This document shows positions 25,467 to 34,358 of a stretch of 64,000 bases of DNA, piece by piece. The DNA lies in assembly GCF_000521865.1 (NCBI RefSeq), contig NZ_JAME01000013.1, positions 1-64,000 on the forward strand. Reading direction: 5' to 3'. Source of the DNA: Roseivivax isoporae LMG 25204. GTDB taxonomy: Bacteria > Pseudomonadota > Alphaproteobacteria > Rhodobacterales > Rhodobacteraceae. Made by a program: the position numbers and the translations under genes. Below the pieces are notes generated by a model. The model ran no database searches. It was not told the DNA's origin and worked only from the letters and a program-made list of their open reading frames with translations. Position 1 is the stretch's first letter. Each line of letters opens with the position of its first letter.

Positions 25467-26828
25467 ATGCACTCAGAACCAGCCGCAGGCGCCACCGAGC
25501 CCCGCCCCCGCATGTCCGACGTCGTCGTGATCGGGGCCGGATTTGCCGGACTCGAGGTCGCGAAGGGCCTCGGCCGCGCAGGCATCGCGACCACGGTCAT
25601 CGACCGGCACAACCATCACCTGTTCCAGCCGCTGCTCTACCAGGTTGCGACCGCGGCCCTGTCCGCGACCGACGTGGCCGAGCCGATCCGGAAGATCCTG
25701 CGCCGGCAGAAATCGGTCAGCGTGCTCTTCGGCGAGGTGGCGCGGATCGACACCGCGGCGCGACAGGTGCACATGACCTGCGGCGAGCGCGTGAGCTACC
25801 GTCACCTCGTGCTGGCAAGCGGGGCGGAGCACGGCTATTTCGGACACGACGAATGGGCCCAGTGGGCGCCGGGCCTCAAGACGATCGAGGATGCGCGGCA
25901 CATCCGCTCGCAGCTCCTGCTGACCTTCGAGCGCGCCGAGCGGACGACGGACGAGGCGGAACGCCGGCGCCTTCTCAGCATCGCGATCGTGGGCGGCGGC
26001 CCGACCGGGGTCGAGCTCGCCGGCTCGATCGCCGAACTCAGCCGCTACACGCTCGCGAGCGATTTCCGCAGCATCGAACCCACCGCCACCCGCATCACGC
26101 TGGTTGAGGCAGGGCCACGGCTCCTGTCGGGCTTCTCGACGGACATGTCCGACTACGCGCGCGCGCGGCTCGAGCGCCTCGGCGTCGAGGTGCGCACGAA
26201 CGAGGCGGTCGAGGACGTGGGGCCGACCTCGGTCCGCATCGCCGGCGAGGATGTTCCGACCGGGCTGGTGATCTGGGCGGCGGGCGTCGCGGCATCGCCG
26301 CTCGCCCGGCAGCTCGGTCCGACCGATCGCGCCGGCCGCATCACGGTCGACGAGACGCTCGCGGTGCCGGGCACGGACGGCCTCTATGCCCTGGGCGATG
26401 TCGCGCATCTCGCGGACGCGGACGGGCGCCCCCTGCCCGGCCTCGCGCAGGTCGCCAAGCAGCAGGGCGTGCATCTCGGCCGGTCGCTGGCCGCGCACAT
26501 CACGACGGGCGCGGCACCGACGCCCTTCCGCTACAATGGCCGCGGGAACACGGCGATCGTCGGCCGTCATGCGGCGGTCTTCGAACAGGGCCGTCTGAAG
26601 GTGAAGGGCTGGATCGCCTGGTTCGCCTGGGCGGTCATCCACGTCTATCTGCTGGTGGGTTTCCAGCACCGGTTCCTCGTGTCGATGCAGTGGCTCTGGC
26701 GCTACCTGACCTACGACCGCGGCGCACGGCTGATCGCCGGCGACTACGTCGAGACACCCGACCCGGCGGCACCGCCCGCACCGCGCGACCGGCAGCGCAC
26801 GCCCACGCCCCCCGGCGTCGCGCGCTGA
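25467..26828 (+). CDS. ndh: Type II NADH:quinone oxidoreductase
   Basis: 453 residues. Two Rossmann motifs, GAGFAG at 23-28 (FAD) and GGGPTG at 176-181 (NADH), plus NHHLFQPLLYQVATAALSATDVAEPIR and YALGDVAHLAD, as in non-proton-pumping NDH-2. The quinone-site block GLAQVAKQQGVHLGR and a C-terminal hydrophobic/amphipathic stretch (IAWFAWAVIHVYLLVGF) should anchor it on the inner face of the membrane. The first 15 residues are a variable extension; a second Met at codon 16 immediately precedes the fold, but the upstream ATG at 25467 has the better ribosome-binding region (GGAG plus AGGGA). Transfers electrons from NADH to quinone. Confidence 0.9.
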   Translation: MHSEPAAGATEPRPRMSDVVVIGAGFAGLEVAKGLGRAGIATTVIDRHNHHLFQPLLYQVATAALSATDVAEPIRKILRRQKSVSVLFGEVARIDTAARQVHMTCGERVSYRHLVLASGAEHGYFGHDEWAQWAPGLKTIEDARHIRSQLLLTFERAERTTDEAERRRLLSIAIVGGGPTGVELAGSIAELSRYTLASDFRSIEPTATRITLVEAGPRLLSGFSTDMSDYARARLERLGVEVRTNEAVEDVGPTSVRIAGEDVPTGLVIWAAGVAASPLARQLGPTDRAGRITVDETLAVPGTDGLYALGDVAHLADADGRPLPGLAQVAKQQGVHLGRSLAAHITTGAAPTPFRYNGRGNTAIVGRHAAVFEQGRLKVKGWIAWFAWAVIHVYLLVGFQHRFLVSMQWLWRYLTYDRGARLIAGDYVETPDPAAPPAPRDRQRTPTPPGVAR

Positions 26829-26959
26829 ACTCCGACCAGCCGCCGCGGGAACATCGCCGGGGGGCGCCTGTTGCGGGGCCGGGCGGTCGCGGGGGCGCGC
26901 CGGGACCGCCTGCCGCGACTGCCGGTTGCGGCCGATGGACCAGCGCCAGGGAGGCAGAC

Positions 26960-29263
26960 ATGGTCAGGACACCGCAGCCGGGCACGCACAGCAGCACCGA
27001 CCACGACCCCGACACCCCGCAATACGAGGCCGGCGCGGGCGGCTGGGGCTCGCTGAGGGGGGTCGCACGGATCTTCGCCGAGGCACGCAGCTCGCCCGAG
27101 GCGCTGCGCATCCTCGCGGGCCAGAACAAGCCCAAGGGCATGATGTGCACCTCCTGCGCCTGGGCGAAGCCCGCGAAACCGCACACCTTCGAGTTCTGCG
27201 AGAACGGCGCCAAGGCCACGCTCTGGGAGCTCGACCAGCGGCGCGCAGACGCGGAGTTCTGGCAGTCGCACACCCTTTCGGAGCTGCGCAGGCTGCACGA
27301 CCACGACCTCGAGAAGGCCGGGCGGCTGACCGATCCCCTGCGCTACGATCCCGAAAGCGACCGTTACCTGCCGGTGAGCTGGGACGAGGCCTATGACGAG
27401 ATCGGGCGCGAGCTCCGCGCGCTCGATCCGACCGAGGCGGTCTTTTACTCCTGCGGCCATGCGGGGCTCGAGGCCGCGTTCCTCTTCGCGCTTTTCGCCC
27501 GCGCGATGGGACACCAGAACCTGCCGCAATCCTCGAACATGTGCCACGAGACGACGTCGGTGAACCTGCTGAAATATCTCGGCAGCCCGGTCGGAACCTG
27601 CACGCTCGAGGATTTCGACCATTGCGACGCGATCTTCTTCTTCGGGCAGAACACCGGCAGCAGCAGCCCGCGGTTCCTGCACGTGCTGAAGGACGTGGTC
27701 GACCGCGGCGGCCGCATCGTGACCTTCAACCCCCTGCGCGAGCGCGGTCTGGTGGAATTCGTCGACCCGCAGAACCTTTCCCAGATGGCCACCGGCCGCT
27801 CCACCCCGATCTCCGAGGAGTATTACCAGGTGCGGCCCGGCGGCGACGTGGCGGTGATGGCGGGGCTGATGAAATGCGTGCTCGCGGCCGAGGACGCCGG
27901 ACCCGGGACGGTGCTCGACCACGACTTCATCGCGACCGAGACCACGGGTTACGCCGAGGCCGAAGCGGCGGTGCGCGCCATGGACTGGGCCGACATCGAG
28001 CACCATTCCGGCCTGACGCGCGAGATGATCGAGCAGGCCGGCCGCATCTACCTGTCCTCGAACCGCGTCATCGGCATCTACGGCATGGGCCTGACCCAGC
28101 ACGTGAACGGCTGGCTGAACCTCGGGATGCTGTGCAACCTGTTGCTCATGCGGGGCAATGTGGGCAAGCTCGGGGCCGGCGTGTCGCCGGTGCGGGGGCA
28201 TTCCAACGTCCAGGGCCAGCGCACCGTCGGCGTGGGCGAGAAGTCGGCGCACATGCCGGCCGACAAGCTGCGCGAACTCTTCGGCATCGAGCCGCCGACC
28301 GACGACGGGCTCAACGCGGTGCACGCCTGCGAGGCGCTGCTCGAGGGCCGGATGAAGGCGCTGGTGACGCTCGGCGGAAACCTCGTGCGCGCCCTGCCCG
28401 ACCGCACGCGGATGGAGGCCGCCTGGCCGCGGCTCCGCCTGACCGTGAACATCGCGACGAAGCCCAACCGCTCGCACCTCGTCCCCGGGCAGGTGGCGTA
28501 TCTCCTGCCCTGCCTCGGGCGCACCGACCGCGACGTCCAGGAGACCGGCGCGCAAGCGGTGTCGATGGAGGATTCGCTGTCGAACATCTACGGCTCGATC
28601 GGGCCCGCGAAACCGCCGGGCGACAACGTGCGCTCCGAGGTGGCGATCGTGGCCGGGATCGCCAAGGCGACGCTGCCGCGGAACCCGAACCTGCGCTGGG
28701 ACGACTGGACTGCCGATTATGGCCGGATCCGCGACCTGATCGCCGAGATGTTTCCCGACGATTTCGCGGATTTCAACGCGCGCATGTTCCAGCCCGGCGG
28801 CTTCTACAGGGGCAACAGCGCGCGCGACCGGGTCTGGAAGACCGAAAGCGGCAGGGCGGAGTTCACGACGCCCACGACCCTGACGGCGCTCGGCGAGACG
28901 CCGGACGGCCAGGACGTGATGACGCTGATCACGCTGCGCTCGAACGACCAGTTCAACACGACCATCTACGGTTTCTCCGACCGCCTGCGCGGGCTCGAGG
29001 GCGACCGCGACATCCTGCTGATCAACCGCGACGAGATGAGCCGGCTGGGTCTCGACGAGGGCCAGCCGGTCAGCCTCGTCTGCGCGATCGACGACGGCCA
29101 CGAGCGCCGCGTGGACGACCTCAAGGTCACGCCCTACGACATCCCCGCGGGCTGCGTCGGGGGCTACTACCCCGAGCTGAACCCGCTGGTCCCGCTCGGC
29201 TACCACGAGAGGAACTCGCAGACACCCGCCTACCGCGGAACCCCGGTGCGGGTGGTACCCTGA
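26960..29263 (+). CDS. FdhF/YdeP-family molybdopterin oxidoreductase
   Basis: 767 residues. N-terminal cysteines C63-x-x-C66 and C80 (CTSCAWAKPAK... FEFCENGAKA) match the YdeP pattern, an iron-sulfur site reduced compared with classical formate dehydrogenases. The molybdopterin domains follow (GHAGLEAAFLFALFARAMGHQNLPQSSNMCHETT, HCDAIFFFGQNTGSSSPR, GRIVTFNPLRERG), and the C-terminal domain carries LITLRSNDQFNTTIYG. GGGAGG precedes the ATG. Likely cytoplasmic; E. coli YdeP is linked to acid resistance, but the reaction is unknown. It may be cotranscribed with the NADH dehydrogenase 131 bases upstream. The reading frame ends in a hexamer repeat giving three successive in-frame TGA codons. Confidence 0.88.
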   Translation: MVRTPQPGTHSSTDHDPDTPQYEAGAGGWGSLRGVARIFAEARSSPEALRILAGQNKPKGMMCTSCAWAKPAKPHTFEFCENGAKATLWELDQRRADAEFWQSHTLSELRRLHDHDLEKAGRLTDPLRYDPESDRYLPVSWDEAYDEIGRELRALDPTEAVFYSCGHAGLEAAFLFALFARAMGHQNLPQSSNMCHETTSVNLLKYLGSPVGTCTLEDFDHCDAIFFFGQNTGSSSPRFLHVLKDVVDRGGRIVTFNPLRERGLVEFVDPQNLSQMATGRSTPISEEYYQVRPGGDVAVMAGLMKCVLAAEDAGPGTVLDHDFIATETTGYAEAEAAVRAMDWADIEHHSGLTREMIEQAGRIYLSSNRVIGIYGMGLTQHVNGWLNLGMLCNLLLMRGNVGKLGAGVSPVRGHSNVQGQRTVGVGEKSAHMPADKLRELFGIEPPTDDGLNAVHACEALLEGRMKALVTLGGNLVRALPDRTRMEAAWPRLRLTVNIATKPNRSHLVPGQVAYLLPCLGRTDRDVQETGAQAVSMEDSLSNIYGSIGPAKPPGDNVRSEVAIVAGIAKATLPRNPNLRWDDWTADYGRIRDLIAEMFPDDFADFNARMFQPGGFYRGNSARDRVWKTESGRAEFTTPTTLTALGETPDGQDVMTLITLRSNDQFNTTIYGFSDRLRGLEGDRDILLINRDEMSRLGLDEGQPVSLVCAIDDGHERRVDDLKVTPYDIPAGCVGGYYPELNPLVPLGYHERNSQTPAYRGTPVRVVP

Positions 29264-29280
29264 CCCTGACCCTGACCCTG
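29257..29280. repeat. Four tandem ACCCTG hexamers at a gene end
   Basis: ACCCTG repeated four times without change across the stop codon of the YdeP-family gene. Because the unit is six bases, the frame reads Pro-stop three times in succession. Probably a replication-slippage product. Confidence 0.85.
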
Positions 29281-29294
29281 CGCGCCGCGGCAGC

Positions 29295-29455
29295 GGTGAA
29301 CCCCATGAGTATCAGGAGACCGTTGCCGAAAAGCAGCGCCAACCCGGATATCGCGATCACGGCCGGGTCGGCGATCGGCACCCGGCCGCCATGCGCCTTC
29401 CGCGCCTCCCTCGTGATCCATAGGCGCGCCTCCGCTCGGCGCTGGACGCCGCGGG
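29295..29455 (-). pseudogene. Possible remnant of a membrane-protein gene
   Basis: In the 244-base gap after the YdeP-family gene, the minus strand encodes LWITREARKAHGG, then RVPIADPAVIAISGLALLF and GNGLLILMGF, a charged stretch followed by a convincing membrane helix. The frame has no good start or ribosome-binding site and runs on into the YdeP gene without a sensible end. It may be the tail of a decayed integral-membrane gene, or chance. I cannot name the family. Confidence 0.25.
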
Positions 29456-29507
29456 ACCACCGGGTTCTCGGCCGGCGCAAGACAACGCTGCCGGGCCCGG
29501 TGCCGGA

Positions 29508-30470
29508 TCAGCCGAGGCGACGGATCGGCGCGCCGGCGCGCCACGCACGGACCGCTTCGGCCATCTGCGTATAGAACAGCCGGAAAGTCTGCTCGCTGGC
29601 GTAGCCCAGGTGCGGCGTCAGGAGGAGCCGTCCCTGCGCCATGAGCTCCGCGTCGCGCAGCGGGGCATTCGCAGGCAGCGGTTCGGTGTCGTAAACGTCG
29701 ATCGCGGCGGCGTGGGGCCGGCCTGACCGCAACCCGTCGAGGAGCGCGCCGCAGTCGACGATGGGTCCGCGCGAGGTGTTGATGAAAGCGGCGCCCTCCT
29801 TCATCGCGGAGAAGTCGGACGCCCCGACGAGGCCCCGGGTCCGGTCGGACAGGACGAGGTGCAGCGAGACCACGTCCGACACGCTCATGAGTTCCTCGAG
29901 GCTCGCGCACCGGCGTGCGCCGTGTCCCGCCGCGTGTTCTTGCGTCAGATTCTCGGACCACGCGCAGAGCGTCATGCCGAAGGGCCGTGCCAGCGCGGCA
30001 ACGCGCTGGCCGACCTTGCCGAGCCCGACGAGACCGAGCGTCAGCCCGTGCAGGTCGCGTCCGAACCCGGTCTGCCAGCCGCCGGCGGCCATGTTGCCAG
30101 CCTCGGGCACGATGCGGCGGCTGAGCGTCAGGATGGTCGCCATGACGAATTCGGCTGTCGTGGTGTTCCGCATCTCGGTCCCGCAGACGGTGATCCCGCG
30201 CGCCTCCGCGGTCTCGAGGTCGATGGAGAGATTGCGGTTGCCCGAGGTCACGATCAGCCTGAGATTGGGCAGTGCCCGCAGCACTTCGCCCGGCAGCGGC
30301 GTGCGCTCGCGCATCACGCAGAGCACCTCGAACGGTTCGAGCCGCGCGACAAGCGCGTCGCGGTCGGCAATCGTGTCACCGAAGACGGTCACCTCGCCCA
30401 GCCCCGACCAGTCGGCCCAGTCGGTGGCGACGCCGGCATAGTCGTCGAGGATCGCGATCCTGCCGCTCAT
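29508..30470 (-). CDS. D-isomer-specific 2-hydroxyacid dehydrogenase
   Basis: 320 residues. NAD-binding motif GLVGLGKVG near 146-154; catalytic Arg in NTSRGPIVDCGALLDGLRSG, Glu in DTEPLPANAPL and His in LLTPHLGYAS, the standard Arg-Glu-His triad. Reversibly oxidises a D-2-hydroxyacid to a 2-oxoacid. Last gene of the minus-strand TTT operon 1, overlapping the RraA gene by ATGA, so it probably acts just before or after that aldolase on the imported acid. SerA-like regulatory domains are absent. Confidence 0.9.
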   Translation of the reverse strand: MSGRIAILDDYAGVATDWADWSGLGEVTVFGDTIADRDALVARLEPFEVLCVMRERTPLPGEVLRALPNLRLIVTSGNRNLSIDLETAEARGITVCGTEMRNTTTAEFVMATILTLSRRIVPEAGNMAAGGWQTGFGRDLHGLTLGLVGLGKVGQRVAALARPFGMTLCAWSENLTQEHAAGHGARRCASLEELMSVSDVVSLHLVLSDRTRGLVGASDFSAMKEGAAFINTSRGPIVDCGALLDGLRSGRPHAAAIDVYDTEPLPANAPLRDAELMAQGRLLLTPHLGYASEQTFRLFYTQMAEAVRAWRAGAPIRRLG

Positions 30471-31177
30471 TCCGGCGCCTCGCCGTCCCAGTCGACCGGG
30501 CCGTCGACGTAGCGAAGCCCTTTCGCCGCGAGCTTGTCCCGCAGGTTCAGAAAGTCGAGTGTGCGGCCGCCACGGGCGAGTTCGGCGCGCATGGCGTCCT
30601 CCTTCTCGACCCGCGCGCGGGAAGCGGCGAGCGTATCCGCCGCCCTGGACCGCGGAACCACGACGACGCCGTCGTCATCGCCCACGACCACGTCGCCCGG
30701 TACGATGCGCTGGCCGCAGCAGACCACCGGCACGTTCACCGCGCCAACCGTCTCCTTTACCGTGCCCTGCGCCGAGACCTCGCGCGCCCACGTCGGAAAT
30801 CCCTGTTGCCGCAGAACCGACACGTCGCGCACGCCGCAATCGAGAATCACGCCCGCTCCGCCCCTGCGCCGCACGTATTCGGCAAGGATATCGCCGAAGA
30901 AGCCGTCATGGCTTTCGGACGTGGTGGCGACGACCAGCATGTCGCCCGGCTGCATGAGCTCGATCGCCACGTGCAGCATCCAGTTGTCGCCCGGCGCGCA
31001 GAGCGCGGTGACGGCAGAACCCGCCACCTGCGCGCCTGGCACCACGGCGCGCATCCTCGGGCCGAGCGCCCCGGTGCGGCCCTGTGCCTCGTGCACGGTC
31101 GCAGTGCCGGCGTCGCGCAGCCCGTCGATGACCTCTGCACTGGCGCGGCGGATCTCGCGGACGGCCACTCCCATCAT
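30467..31177 (-). CDS. RraA-family aldolase-like protein 1
   Basis: 236 residues with the RraA/HMG-CHA aldolase fold: GDNWMLHVAIELMQPGDMLVV (substrate loop) and GAGVILDCGVRDVSVL with the metal-linked GxRD motif. Family members are either RNase E regulators or class II aldolases cleaving 4-hydroxy-4-methyl-2-oxoglutarate and 4-carboxy-4-hydroxy-2-oxoadipate to pyruvate. The context (tricarboxylate importer and 2-hydroxyacid dehydrogenase) favours an aldolase. Two consecutive ATGs at 31177 and 31174 overlap the TctA stop. A second, divergent RraA is at 35116-35787. Confidence 0.82.
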   Translation of the reverse strand: MMGVAVREIRRASAEVIDGLRDAGTATVHEAQGRTGALGPRMRAVVPGAQVAGSAVTALCAPGDNWMLHVAIELMQPGDMLVVATTSESHDGFFGDILAEYVRRRGGAGVILDCGVRDVSVLRQQGFPTWAREVSAQGTVKETVGAVNVPVVCCGQRIVPGDVVVGDDDGVVVVPRSRAADTLAASRARVEKEDAMRAELARGGRTLDFLNLRDKLAAKGLRYVDGPVDWDGEAPE

Positions 31178-32712
31178 TTCATGCTCTCCCTCATGGATTT
31201 GCTTGTCGTGGTCTCGTCCGCGGGCCGCTGCGGCCGTACGACTCCCCAGAGCACCCAGGCCAGCATCAGGACCGAGAGCCCGAGGAACGTCGCGCTGACG
31301 GGGCGTTCGAGAAAAATCATCGGATCGCCCCGGCTGAGCAGGAGCGAGCGGCGCAGGTTCTCCTCGAGCATGGGGCCGAGGATGAAGCCGAGCAGCAGCG
31401 GCGCGGCCTCAAAGCCGAGGCGCATGAGGACAAAGCCCACCGCCGACATGCCGGCCACCAGCAGGACGTCGAAGACCGACCGTTCGAGGCTGTAGACGCC
31501 CACGCAGATCAGCAGGATGATCGCCGGAAACAGAAGGCGGTAGGGGATCTGGAGGATCCGCACCCAGAGCTGGATCAGCGGAATGTTCAGGATCAGGAGC
31601 ATCAGGTTCCCGATCAGGAAACTGACGACAAGGCCCCAGAAGAGATCCGGGCTTTCCGTGACGACGCGCGGTCCCGGCGCGATGCCGTGGATGAGGAGCG
31701 CGCCGAGCATCAGCGCCATGATCGCGTCGCCCGGGATCCCGAGCGTGAGCGTCGGGATGAAGGCCGACTGCGCCGCGGCGTTGTTCGCGCTCTCGGGCGC
31801 GGTGATTCCCGCGACATTGCCGGTGCCGAAGGTCTCGGGCCGACGCGACGCCCGTTTCTCGACCGCGTAGGCCATGAAGGACGCCATGGATCCGCCGCCC
31901 GTGCCGGGCAGGAGCCCGACGCCGGTGCCGACCGCCGCGCCCCGTACCAGCGGCCACGGCGTCTGCCGCCACTCGTCGCGCGTGGGCATCAGCGTGCCCC
32001 AGGTCACGGTCGTGCTCTTGCCGCCCGCCCCGAAGCCGTTGCCGACCGAGGCGATGACCTCGGTCACGCCGAAGAGCGCCATGGCGATCACGATGATGCT
32101 GACGCCGTCCATGAGTTCCGGCATCCCAAAGGTGAGGCGCATGGCGCCCGAGTTCACGTCGATGCCGACAAGCCCGATGATGAGGCCGAGCAGCATGCTC
32201 GCGAGCCCCATCGCCGGCTTGCCCTGGCTGATGGAGCCTGCCGCGACGAGGCCAAGCACCATCATCGAGAAGTAGTCGGCCGACTGGAAGTTCATGGCGA
32301 TGCGTGCCAGCGGCGGCGCGAGAAAGATCAGGACGATGATCGCGACGCAGGAGCCGAAGAACGAGGCGATGGTGGTGATCATCAGGGCCGAGCCCGCCCG
32401 GCCCTTTTGCGCCATCGGGTAGCCGTCGAGGCAGATCACCGCCGAGGAGGCGGTACCGGGCAAGTTCAGCAGGATCGACGCGATCGATCCGCCGTATTGC
32501 GCGCCGTAGTAGATGCCCGCGAGCATCACCAGTGCGGCGGTGGCCGGCACGTGGAAGGTCAGCGGCATCAGGAGGGAGATCGCGGCAAGGTGGCCGATTC
32601 CCGGCAGCACGCCGACGATCATCCCGACGGACACGCCGACGAAGCAGTAGAAGAGGTTCTCGAGGGTGAGCGCCGTGACGAGGCCGAGCTCGAGGCTTTC
32701 GATCAGACCCAT
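31174..32712 (-). CDS. tctA: TTT transporter large permease TctA (system 1)
   Basis: 512 residues, about 11-12 membrane helices. Duplicated TctA landmarks are present: VGVLPGIGHLAAISLLMPLTF, AGIYYGAQYGGSIASILLNLPG, and in the second half GVGLLPGTGGGSMASF with APESANNAAAQSAFIPTLTLGIPGDA. Proton- or cation-coupled import of carboxylates in concert with TctB and the periplasmic TctC. Coupled by overlap to the TctB stop (TGATG) and to the RraA start. Confidence 0.95.
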   Translation of the reverse strand: MGLIESLELGLVTALTLENLFYCFVGVSVGMIVGVLPGIGHLAAISLLMPLTFHVPATAALVMLAGIYYGAQYGGSIASILLNLPGTASSAVICLDGYPMAQKGRAGSALMITTIASFFGSCVAIIVLIFLAPPLARIAMNFQSADYFSMMVLGLVAAGSISQGKPAMGLASMLLGLIIGLVGIDVNSGAMRLTFGMPELMDGVSIIVIAMALFGVTEVIASVGNGFGAGGKSTTVTWGTLMPTRDEWRQTPWPLVRGAAVGTGVGLLPGTGGGSMASFMAYAVEKRASRRPETFGTGNVAGITAPESANNAAAQSAFIPTLTLGIPGDAIMALMLGALLIHGIAPGPRVVTESPDLFWGLVVSFLIGNLMLLILNIPLIQLWVRILQIPYRLLFPAIILLICVGVYSLERSVFDVLLVAGMSAVGFVLMRLGFEAAPLLLGFILGPMLEENLRRSLLLSRGDPMIFLERPVSATFLGLSVLMLAWVLWGVVRPQRPADETTTSKSMRESMK

Positions 32713-33161
32713 CAGAAGGTCCACGCGATGAACGGAACGGGCACGCCAAGAAGCCGCGCAAACAGCAGCCACACTGCCGGCACGAGCAGGGCGGCGAGGA
32801 GCCAGAGGCTGACGCCCGGCCGACCGCGCTGCGCCATTCCCGCAAGCAGGACGGTCACGACGCCCGCGGGACCGAGCCCCGTGCGTGGCAGGAGGAGGGC
32901 GAAGGCCAGGATCGCGAGCGGCATCACAACGAGAGGCCGCCACGGCACGTCCGGAAGCGCCTCGCGGTCCCGCAAGGCACCGAACAGGATGAGCACGCCC
33001 ACGAACGCCATGAGGCCGCCGAGGACCACGGGGAAGAAGCCGGGTCCCATCTGGCGCGGGGTCCCCATGCCGTAATCCGAGGCCGCAATCGCGACACCTG
33101 CGCCGATGGCCATGGTCACGAGACCGGCAACGGCATCCTTCGAGCCCAGATAGCTTGTCAT
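32712..33161 (-). CDS. tctB: TTT transporter small permease TctB (system 1)
   Basis: 149 residues with four membrane helices and the family N terminus YGMGTPRQMGPGFFPVVLGGLMAFVGVLIL. Small integral subunit pairing with TctA. Start at 33161 follows GGGAGGGAGGA. A strong stem-loop separates it from the binding-protein gene. Confidence 0.92.
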   Translation of the reverse strand: MTSYLGSKDAVAGLVTMAIGAGVAIAASDYGMGTPRQMGPGFFPVVLGGLMAFVGVLILFGALRDREALPDVPWRPLVVMPLAILAFALLLPRTGLGPAGVVTVLLAGMAQRGRPGVSLWLLAALLVPAVWLLFARLLGVPVPFIAWTF

Positions 33162-33188
33162 CGCGGTCCTCCCTCCCTGCCGCGGTTC

Positions 33189-33223
33189 CCGCCGGGGCGC
33201 AGGTTGCGCGCGCGCCCCGGCGG
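33189..33223 (-). terminator. Intercistronic stem-loop after tctC (system 1)
   Basis: Perfect 12-bp repeat CCGCCGGGGCGC (33189-33200) and GCGCCCCGGCGG (33212-33223) with an 11-base loop, between the binding protein and TctB. Likely protects the upstream mRNA or partly terminates, favouring the binding protein. Confidence 0.6.
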
Positions 33224-33228
33224 CGACG

Positions 33229-34194
33229 TCATTCGGCGGTGATGCCGGCGGCGTCGATGATGGTCGCGAATTGGCCGCGCAGGGTGTCGAGCATGGCCGC
33301 GAAGTCCTCCTGCGCCATGGGCGACACGATCGCGCCTCGCGCGCCGAAGGTCTCGGCCGCCTCGTCGGATTCGAGGAACGCCACCACGTCGGTGTGGATC
33401 TTCCCGACCACGTCCTCCGGCGTTCCGGTGGGCGCGAAAAGCCCGGCCCACTGGCCCGCGGCAACGTTCGGCACACCGCTCTCGATCAGCGTGGGAACGT
33501 CGGGATTCGACTCCACCCGCTCCTCGCGGGCGACGCCCAGGATGCGGATGTCGCCACTGTCGACGAACGGCCCCACCGAAGACAGCGCGAGCACGCCCAC
33601 CTCGACCTCACCCGACGCGACCGCGGTCGCGGCCGGTGCGCCGCCGCGATAGGGAATGTGCACGACCTCGAGATCCATCTCGTAGCTGATCCATTCCGGC
33701 ACGATGTGGTTGAGCGATCCGATGCCCGCGGAGCCGAAGCTCAGTTCGCCCGGCGCCGCCCGCGCCGCCTCGAAATAGTCGCCCACCGTCTCGAACGGGG
33801 TGCCGGAATGGGCGGCCAGCACCAGCGGCGTATCGGAGATCATGGTGATCGGGATGAAGTCCGCGGCAGGATCGTAAGGCACCTCGTCGAAAAGCGACGG
33901 GTTGATGACGTTGACGCCCATGTCGGCCACGAACAGGGTGTGGCCGTCGGGCTCGGCCTGCGCGACCGCAGTGGCGGCGATGAAGCCCGCACCGCCGGTG
34001 CGGTTGTCGACGATCACCTCCTGGCCCCATTCCTGTGTCATCGCCTCGGCCACGGTGCGCGCCGCGATGTCGGCAATGCCGCCCGGCGCGTAGGGCACGA
34101 TGATGGTGACGGTCTGGCTCGGCCAGTCCTGGGCAAAGGCCGGCGTGGCCAGGCAGGCCGCGCCGACGGCGGCGGCGGAAAGCAGCTTGTTCAT
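33229..34194 (-). CDS. tctC: TTT periplasmic binding protein TctC (system 1)
   Basis: 321 residues, signal peptide 1-21 (ending TPAFA), mature start QDWPSQTVTIIVPYAPGG, the standard Bug/TctC opening. Other landmarks are EVIVDNRTGGAGFIAATAVAQAEPDGHTL and AHIPYRGG-type ligand loop VVHIPYRGGAPAATAVASGEV. Binds a carboxylate by its carboxyl group; the ligand is unknown. AGGGAGGATCAC precedes the ATG. First gene of the operon tctC-tctB-tctA-rraA-dehydrogenase, divergent from the GntR regulator, with an exact FadR-type palindrome between them. Confidence 0.93.
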   Translation of the reverse strand: MNKLLSAAAVGAACLATPAFAQDWPSQTVTIIVPYAPGGIADIAARTVAEAMTQEWGQEVIVDNRTGGAGFIAATAVAQAEPDGHTLFVADMGVNVINPSLFDEVPYDPAADFIPITMISDTPLVLAAHSGTPFETVGDYFEAARAAPGELSFGSAGIGSLNHIVPEWISYEMDLEVVHIPYRGGAPAATAVASGEVEVGVLALSSVGPFVDSGDIRILGVAREERVESNPDVPTLIESGVPNVAAGQWAGLFAPTGTPEDVVGKIHTDVVAFLESDEAAETFGARGAIVSPMAQEDFAAMLDTLRGQFATIIDAAGITAE

Positions 34195-34259
34195 GTGATC
34201 CTCCCTAGATCTGTCGCCGATCTGCCCGCGGAGCCGGGTCCCGGGCTGACCCACGGAAC

Positions 34260-34287
34260 ATTGGTGCGACCAATCAGTGCAATTGGT
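34260..34287. promoter_or_regulatory. FadR-type GntR operator between tctC and gntR
   Basis: ATTGGTGCGACCAAT (34260-34274) is a perfect palindrome containing TGGTnnnACCA, the consensus known for FadR-subfamily GntR proteins. A further ATTGGT half-site begins at 34282, exactly 22 bp after the first. Two more half-sites (ACCAAT at 35081-35086 and 35090-35095) precede the second rraA. Confidence 0.72.
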
Positions 34288-34358
34288 CAAGATAATTCTT
34301 GTCCGCTCCGTCGATCGTCGGTATCGAGGATGGCAGATCAACCAACCAGCACGAACCC

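Noticed and set aside
26744-29206. Open frame of 820 codons opposite the YdeP-family gene
   Set aside because: Same composition bias; no ribosome-binding site or motif. The plus-strand protein has clear family motifs.
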